Shown here piece after piece: positions 6,611 to 10,254 of a DNA stretch of 10,254 nt (positions are counted from its first letter, which is position 1; each line of letters opens with the position of its first letter). The notes beneath the pieces were generated by a model, which saw nothing but the letters and a program-made list of their open reading frames with translations, searched no databases and was not told where the DNA came from. The DNA is from Candidatus Omnitrophota bacterium. Lineage in GTDB: Bacteria > Omnitrophota > Gorgyraeia > Gygaellales > Profunditerraquicolaceae. The DNA lies in assembly GCA_028687205.1 (NCBI GenBank), contig JAQUAP010000048.1:1-10254 (forward strand), read 5' to 3'. Position numbers and translations under genes: made by a program.

Positions 6611-6626
6611 GTGGATTCTATTGGGC
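6611..6626 (-). repeat. Stop-codon-spanning 16-bp motif, copy 2
   Basis: The minus-strand sequence GCCCAATAGAATCCAC covers the end and stop of the PKD lipoprotein gene and differs from 3484-3499 at two positions. In this copy CCCGCCAG (6588-6595) lies 15 nt beyond the motif, against 43 nt in copy 1, and is followed by a CTAAAAAAG tract. Confidence 0.5.
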
Positions 6627-7622
6627 GATGACTTCGATCACAACGCTGGCATTGGCAGTCATGCCTTTATCGTCTTTTACCGTCAGGGTAGCGGTAAATT
6701 GGCGCGCGCCGTAAGTAGTGCTCCAATAAGTATTGACAGGATTCCTCAGGGTTGAGCTATCTCCATCCCCGAAATCCCAGGCATATGAGATTATCCTGCC
6801 ATTAGGGGAAGAAGACCTGGAGCCATAAAATTGCACTGTTAAGGGAGAAGCTCCTTTTACAGGCTTAGCCATAATTACTGCCTTGGGGATCTTATAAGAG
6901 ATTTGTGGCTTGGCTTTTACCGGTTGAACAGCCTTTTTTTCTGGCTTAACCGCAGGAGGCGGCTCTGCCTTTTCTTCCGTCTTAACCGCAGGGAGCGGCT
7001 CTGCCTTTTCTTCTGGTTTGACTACGGGCGGTGGCGCTGCTTTTTCTTCTGGCTTGGCTGCCGCAGCCGGCGGCGCCCTAACTGCAGGGCTCGGGCTGGG
7101 CACGGTTTCCGGAGCCCTGGCCTGCTCTAAAACAGGAGGCTCTTTTTGTAAATCCTCCCGTATATAAGCATCTAACTGGTCTTTTAAAGCCTTTACCCGC
7201 TCTTTTTCCGCCTTATAAGTGGCATCTTCCTGCTTATCTATTTTTTCTTTATATTTAGGGTCATGATTATATTTGTAATCCCGTATGGCGATGGAGGGCA
7301 TCCGCAATACCCCGATAACCGCCTGAGCCATAAAAAGCGGCGGGTCAATGAAGTTCTGTTTAAAGCGGTTCTCAATATAACCCATCTTTTTGTAATAAGC
7401 CTCGACTGTTTTCTTACGCCTCTGGAAGCGCTCCTTGGCCAGCTGTTCATCCGGGACAGAGTTATCTTTTCCCAGGGTGTATTCAGGCAGGACCCTGCCA
7501 TACCTTGCTACCACATATCCTTTATCATAAGGGGATTCGCCCTTTTGCACGCTATAAGTGGAACAACCGGAAAGGAATAAAGCGGAGAGTAGGATAAAAA
7601 CCTGTACTTTGGGCTTGGTCAT
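6618..7622 (-). CDS. PKD-domain lipoprotein with Lys-Pro-Glu repeat linker
   Basis: Predicted lipoprotein of 334 aa. The signal peptide ends in the lipobox LSGC with acylated Cys20 (no Asp at +2, so outer-membrane sorting is plausible). A charged helical N-domain (about 25-165) contains MAQAVIGVLRMPSIAIRDYK and a Lys/Glu-rich stretch. A Pro/Ala/Lys/Glu linker follows (about 166-240) with four 12-residue repeats at 190-237. The C-terminal domain (about 248-333) is a PKD Ig-like fold with the hallmark YAWDFGDGDSS (280-290) and LTVKDDKGMTANAS. The likely role is surface or periplasmic binding or structural spacing across peptidoglycan; the ligand is unknown. The ATG at 7622 lacks a clear Shine-Dalgarno. 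A near-consensus promoter lies just upstream, so this gene probably forms its own unit. Confidence 0.86.
   Translation of the reverse strand: MTKPKVQVFILLSALFLSGCSTYSVQKGESPYDKGYVVARYGRVLPEYTLGKDNSVPDEQLAKERFQRRKKTVEAYYKKMGYIENRFKQNFIDPPLFMAQAVIGVLRMPSIAIRDYKYNHDPKYKEKIDKQEDATYKAEKERVKALKDQLDAYIREDLQKEPPVLEQARAPETVPSPSPAVRAPPAAAAKPEEKAAPPPVVKPEEKAEPLPAVKTEEKAEPPPAVKPEKKAVQPVKAKPQISYKIPKAVIMAKPVKGASPLTVQFYGSRSSSPNGRIISYAWDFGDGDSSTLRNPVNTYWSTTYGARQFTATLTVKDDKGMTANASVVIEVIAQ
6912..7055 (-). repeat. Four tandem 36-bp repeats (12-residue units) in the lipoprotein linker
   Basis: The units read KPEEKAAPPPVV, KPEEKAEPLPAV, KTEEKAEPPPAV and KPEKKAVQPVKA. The first three are close in DNA as well as protein; the fourth has diverged. 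This looks like a recent in-frame expansion, and it is where copy number would be expected to vary between strains. Confidence 0.85.
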
Positions 7623-7654
7623 TTTAATTTTTACTTTTGAGTTTTAACTTTACT

Positions 7655-7683
7655 ATGATACTACTTTGGCAGGAATATGTCAA
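7655..7683 (-). promoter_or_regulatory. Near-consensus sigma70 promoter of the PKD lipoprotein gene
   Basis: On the minus strand: TTGACA (7678-7683, 6/6), a 17-bp spacer and TATCAT (7655-7660, 5/6). Transcription should begin near 7648, giving a leader of about 25 nt. The -35 box starts 6 bp after the PilZ stop codon. It is the best promoter in the window and suggests strong, largely constitutive expression. Confidence 0.78.
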
Positions 7684-7689
7684 TTAACA

Positions 7690-8034
7690 TTATAACTTGG
7701 CATAGATTGTCCTGAGGACCAGCGGGATGGGCTTGATTTGAACGCCTTTTAATTTCAGGCCGCACCTGTATTTTGACGCCTCCAACTGTTTAGACCAGAT
7801 TACCTCTGCCTCTAGCTGAACCTCTTCGCCATTATCCGGGATCTTAAGGCATATATTCAAAGGCGAGTTGACCGGCAATGCCTCGGCGGTAATCAAGCCG
7901 ACTCCCTGCGCGCTGATATCATGCGTGCAGGTTGTCCCATTGAGGTCTTTTAAAGCCAGCTTGGCGTATTTGACCGGGATAGTAACGAGAAAACGCACAA
8001 GCTTCCTTTTTTCTATAGGATAACTATCAGGCAT
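7690..8034 (-). CDS. Single-domain PilZ protein (probable cyclic di-GMP receptor)
   Basis: Protein of 114 aa made almost entirely of one PilZ beta-barrel domain. The cyclic di-GMP binding signature is complete: RKLVR (10-14) matches RxxxR, and DISAQG (39-44) matches (D/N)xSxxG. The later LEAEVIWSKQLEASKYRCGLKL is the usual PilZ strand pattern. There is no output domain or membrane segment, so it probably works by binding a partner, with motility, exopolysaccharide and secretion as common family themes. A good Shine-Dalgarno (GGGAGGG) lies 7-8 nt before the ATG. It is separated by 101 bp from the DUF4870 gene and may have its own promoter. No cyclic di-GMP synthesis or degradation gene is in the window. 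Confidence 0.88.
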   Translation of the reverse strand: MPDSYPIEKRKLVRFLVTIPVKYAKLALKDLNGTTCTHDISAQGVGLITAEALPVNSPLNICLKIPDNGEEVQLEAEVIWSKQLEASKYRCGLKLKGVQIKPIPLVLRTIYAKL

Positions 8035-8073
8035 AGGCCAACCCTCCCTAGATATTGTATATCAGCTATAACT

Positions 8074-8103
8074 AGTATGCCCTACGCTTACGGTTAATTT
8101 CAA
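8074..8103 (-). promoter_or_regulatory. Possible promoter of the PilZ gene
   Basis: On the minus strand: TTGAAA (8098-8103, 5/6), an 18-bp spacer and CATACT (8074-8079, 4/6), about 40 nt before the ATG. It is plausible but not strong. The gap otherwise holds no clear terminator for the mnmE-folE-DUF4870 unit, so readthrough cannot be excluded. Confidence 0.35.
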
Positions 8104-8135
8104 GGGGATAGCGGCTATTATTGAAAGCGTTTTCT

Positions 8136-8474
8136 TTAGGAGTTTTGTTCGGCAATCCTGCCGGCAAACGGTAATTTGAAATATTCTCCCTGGTAGGCTT
8201 TAAACATAAGGATAACCCAGAGGATTATGCTCAGTATCCCCAGCAGGCTGGCCAGGGCCCACCCGACGAAAGGTAAGAGTTTGAGCACAATATCCAGGAC
8301 GAATAAGGAGGCAAAGGCTACAATGGACTGCATGGCATGGAAACGCACGAACTTGTTTTCTTTTTCCAGGGAGTAAAAGATAATCCCGGTGATAAAACCC
8401 AAAAGATAGCTTAAAAGCGCGGCTAAATTTGCCTCCATACCAATGGATGACCTGCCTTGATTTTTTATCTCCAT
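8136..8474 (-). CDS. DUF4870/Tic20-like small membrane protein
   Basis: Protein of 112 aa with three or four hydrophobic segments (about 15-35, 50-68, 70-91). The family signature EKENKFVRFHAMQS (37-50) is intact, preceded by NLAALLSYLLGFITGIIFY. These are hallmarks of the DUF4870 family, which is distantly similar to the chloroplast import component Tic20; the bacterial function is not established. The ATG has AGGAGG 6 nt upstream and lies 16 bp after the folE stop, so it is probably co-transcribed with folE and mnmE. The neighbours give no firm hint of its role. Confidence 0.85.
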   Translation of the reverse strand: MEIKNQGRSSIGMEANLAALLSYLLGFITGIIFYSLEKENKFVRFHAMQSIVAFASLFVLDIVLKLLPFVGWALASLLGILSIILWVILMFKAYQGEYFKLPFAGRIAEQNS

Positions 8475-8490
8475 AATCTGCCTCCTGCCT

Positions 8491-9048
8491 TTAGGACCTG
8501 ATTAATGCCAGGGCCTCTGAGCGGGTCTTTTCGTTTTCCTTAAAAATCCCCCGCACCGCTGACGTAACTGTAAGCGTCCCGGGCTTTTTTACGCCGCGCA
8601 TAGACATGCAAAGATGTTCTGCCTCGAGCACAACCATCACCCCTAACGGCTTTAATTTAGACATGATGATCTCGGCTATCTGCGTAGTCAGGCGTTCCTG
8701 CACCTGCGGCCGGCGCGCTAAAATATCTACTACCCTGGCTAATTTGCTTAAGCCGGTTACGCGGCCGTTTTTGGGGATATAGGCTATACTGGCTTTACCG
8801 ATAAAAGGGAGAAGGTGGTGTTCGCAGACAGAATAAAGGGGAATGCCTTTAAGTAAAATGATTTCATGGTGTTTCTGGTCCAGGATAACCTCTAATTCCT
8901 CTTCGGGGTCCTGCTTAATCCCGGCGAAGATCTCCTCATACATCTCCGCCACGCGCTTGGGCGTCTCAAGTAAATCTTTCCTTTTGGGATTATCGCCTAT
9001 CGCTTCCAATATCTCCGCTATCGCCCGCTCAATTTTCTTCTTATTCAT
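8491..9048 (-). CDS. folE: GTP cyclohydrolase I
   Basis: Cytoplasmic enzyme (EC 3.5.4.16) that turns GTP into 7,8-dihydroneopterin triphosphate, the first step to tetrahydrofolate and, through QueD, to queuosine. At 185 aa it has the normal length of the compact bacterial form. The zinc ligands are present: C75 and H78 in YSVCEHHLLPF, and C147 in EHLCMSMRGV. Other family blocks are GRVTGLSKLARVVDILARRPQVQERLT (95-121) and the C-terminal TSAVRGIF. No key residue is missing. The ATG is 3 nt after the mnmE stop and has only a weak Shine-Dalgarno (ATAGGC), which points to translational coupling with mnmE. Confidence 0.96.
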   Translation of the reverse strand: MNKKKIERAIAEILEAIGDNPKRKDLLETPKRVAEMYEEIFAGIKQDPEEELEVILDQKHHEIILLKGIPLYSVCEHHLLPFIGKASIAYIPKNGRVTGLSKLARVVDILARRPQVQERLTTQIAEIIMSKLKPLGVMVVLEAEHLCMSMRGVKKPGTLTVTSAVRGIFKENEKTRSEALALIRS

Positions 9049-9051
9049 TTT

Positions 9052-10254
9052 TTATTTGCCTATGCAAAATTCCGCGAATACCTTATCCAGGAGGTCCTCG
9101 GAAAACTTCTTGCCCAGAATCTCGTCCAGATAGCCCAACGCCTCTTTTAGATCCTGGGCAATGAACTCCGGAGGCAACCTATTATCTAACGATTTTAAAG
9201 CTTCTGCAATAACAATCTTTGCCTTTTGGAGTATTTTTACATACCTTAGGTTAGCCACCAGGACCGGCTCAGCGGCGGCAACGCGCCCGCTGTACGCTAA
9301 ATCCGCAATCTCCTTTTCCAGGAGATTTATATTTTTCAGCTTTTTCGCCGAGATATCGATAACGCGCTTAAATATTTTTAATACCTTGGCGCGCTCGATC
9401 TCCTGCTTAAGGTCCATCTTATTGATAACCGCAATGGCTTTTTTATTTTTTAATTTTTCGGCGAGGAATTTATCTTCCCGGGAGAGCTTCTGGCTGCCGT
9501 CAAATAAAAGAATCACCAGGTCCGCCGCGGCAATATGTTTTTTCGAACGCTGCACTGCCTTTTTTTCCACTAAATCCCGCGGCTCCAATATTCCGGCGGT
9601 ATCCACAATCCTTACCGGTATCCCCTGAATGTCGATTATCTCTTCTATTGTGTCACGGGTAGTCCCAGGGACAGGGGTGACAATAGAACGCTCTTCCTTA
9701 AGCAGGGCATTGAGCAGCGAGGATTTGCCGACATTAGGCTTGCCGCAGATAACCGCATGTATCCCTTCGCGCAGGACCCGCGCAAGCTTAGAATTATCAA
9801 TCAGTTCCCGCAGGTCCCTGCCCGCCGCCTCTATTTGCCTGGTGACGTTTTTGAAGTCCGCGGCCGTCTCCTCTTCTTCCGGAAAATCAATGCCTGCTTC
9901 TAGGACGCTCAGCGCAGCCAACAAGAATTTCCTGTCTTTATTTATCTGCCTTGATAACGCGCCCCTTAACTGCTCCACGCCGATTTTTAAGGCGCGGTCT
10001 GTTTTCGCGCGGATGATGTCTATTACTGCCTCGGCCTGCGTCAGGTCAATCCTGCCGTTTAAGAATGCGCGCCGGGTAAATTCACCCGGCTCAGCCAGCC
10101 GCGCGCCGTTTTCTAAAACCAGGCCAAGCACATCGCGTAAAGCCACTATCCCTCCGTGGCAATTTATTTCTACGATATCTTCCCTGGTGTAAGAGCGGGG
10201 CCGGCGCATAACCGTCAGGATAACTTCGTCAATTACTCTTGCGTTATCCACGAT
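9052..10254 (-). CDS. mnmE: tRNA uridine-5-carboxymethylaminomethyl(34) synthesis GTPase, N-terminus cut by window edge
   Basis: With MnmG (GidA), MnmE uses a tetrahydrofolate one-carbon unit and GTP hydrolysis to install the cmnm5 group on wobble U34 of certain tRNAs in the cytoplasm. The 400 visible residues begin inside the N-terminal folate-binding domain; about 55-60 residues are missing, and the reading frame stays open to the edge. Visible are PRSYTREDIVEINCHGG, GEFTRRAFLNGRIDLTQAEAV and IDFPEEE, then the G domain with G1 GKPNVGKS (171-178), TTRDT, DTAG (218-221) and NKMD (278-281). The switch II glutamate equivalent to E. coli Glu282 is E230. The C-terminal CIGK (397-400) keeps the catalytic Cys. 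An apparent GTG at 10251 is internal, not the start. Confidence 0.96.
   Translation of the reverse strand: MVDNARVIDEVILTVMRRPRSYTREDIVEINCHGGIVALRDVLGLVLENGARLAEPGEFTRRAFLNGRIDLTQAEAVIDIIRAKTDRALKIGVEQLRGALSRQINKDRKFLLAALSVLEAGIDFPEEEETAADFKNVTRQIEAAGRDLRELIDNSKLARVLREGIHAVICGKPNVGKSSLLNALLKEERSIVTPVPGTTRDTIEEIIDIQGIPVRIVDTAGILEPRDLVEKKAVQRSKKHIAAADLVILLFDGSQKLSREDKFLAEKLKNKKAIAVINKMDLKQEIERAKVLKIFKRVIDISAKKLKNINLLEKEIADLAYSGRVAAAEPVLVANLRYVKILQKAKIVIAEALKSLDNRLPPEFIAQDLKEALGYLDEILGKKFSEDLLDKVFAEFCIGK

Noticed and set aside
6700..6715. GC-rich palindrome GGCGCGCGCC
   Set aside because: It lies within the PKD-domain coding sequence, has no T-run or matching partner, and is explained by Gly/Ala/Arg codons.
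6903..7130. Plus-strand open frame rich in Arg, Phe and Leu
   Set aside because: It is the reverse of the Lys-Pro-Glu repeat linker of the lipoprotein; its repetitiveness is inherited from that gene.
9161..10192. Two long plus-strand open frames (155 and 187 codons) opposite mnmE
   Set aside because: They are antisense to a clearly conserved gene, Ser/Arg-rich, without a Shine-Dalgarno or recognisable domains; they are shadows of mnmE codon use.
10249..10251. GTG near the right edge as the start of mnmE
   Set aside because: The frame is open to the edge and the N-terminal folate-binding domain is incomplete without about 55-60 more residues.

Overview
The window looks like chromosomal DNA from an uncultivated, deep-branching Gram-negative-type bacterium. 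A small protein with a TM anchor plus coiled coil, a TMTC-like TPR glycosyltransferase, a PKD-domain lipoprotein with Lys-Pro-Glu repeats and short, tightly packed operons recall Candidatus Omnitrophota (or a related PVC/Elusimicrobia-like lineage). This assignment is an inference from gene style; the window has no rRNA or other phylogenetic marker that settles it. There are eleven protein genes, ten on the minus strand and one (comM) on the plus strand. I see no tRNA, rRNA, CRISPR array, insertion sequence or prophage gene, and no gap over 300 bp without a gene.

Layout. (1) 1-1738, minus: an envelope operon with a coiled-coil membrane protein, a divergent PAP2 (DUF212/YuiD-like) protein and an L,D-transpeptidase with a LysM domain, cut by the left edge. 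It is probably driven by a promoter whose -10 box is only 8 nt from the first ATG. (2) 1836-3368, plus: comM (YifB), the branch-migration helicase of natural transformation, transcribed divergently from the envelope operon. (3) 3369-3490: a convergent intergenic region holding an inverted, 36/39-identical copy of the DNA that encodes the comM Walker A region. This is the most unusual thing in the window. (4) 3491-6539, minus: a TMTC-like TPR glycosyltransferase and a membrane-anchored alkaline-phosphatase-superfamily (sulfatase fold) enzyme that overlap by 8 nt. The enzyme has Thr where sulfatases have the formylglycine Cys. (5) 6618-7622, minus: a PKD-domain lipoprotein with four 12-residue repeats and a near-consensus promoter. 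(6) 7690-8034, minus: a PilZ-domain protein. (7) 8136-10254, minus: mnmE (cut by the right edge), folE and a small DUF4870/Tic20-like membrane protein, closely spaced.

How the genes work together. Most of the window concerns the cell envelope: peptidoglycan cross-linking (L,D-transpeptidase), lipid phosphate metabolism (PAP2-like), protein or surface glycosylation and its possible modification (TMTC-like plus sulfatase fold), and a surface lipoprotein. The mnmE-folE pair has a plausible metabolic link, because FolE makes the pterin precursor of tetrahydrofolate and MnmE uses a tetrahydrofolate one-carbon unit to modify tRNA wobble uridines.
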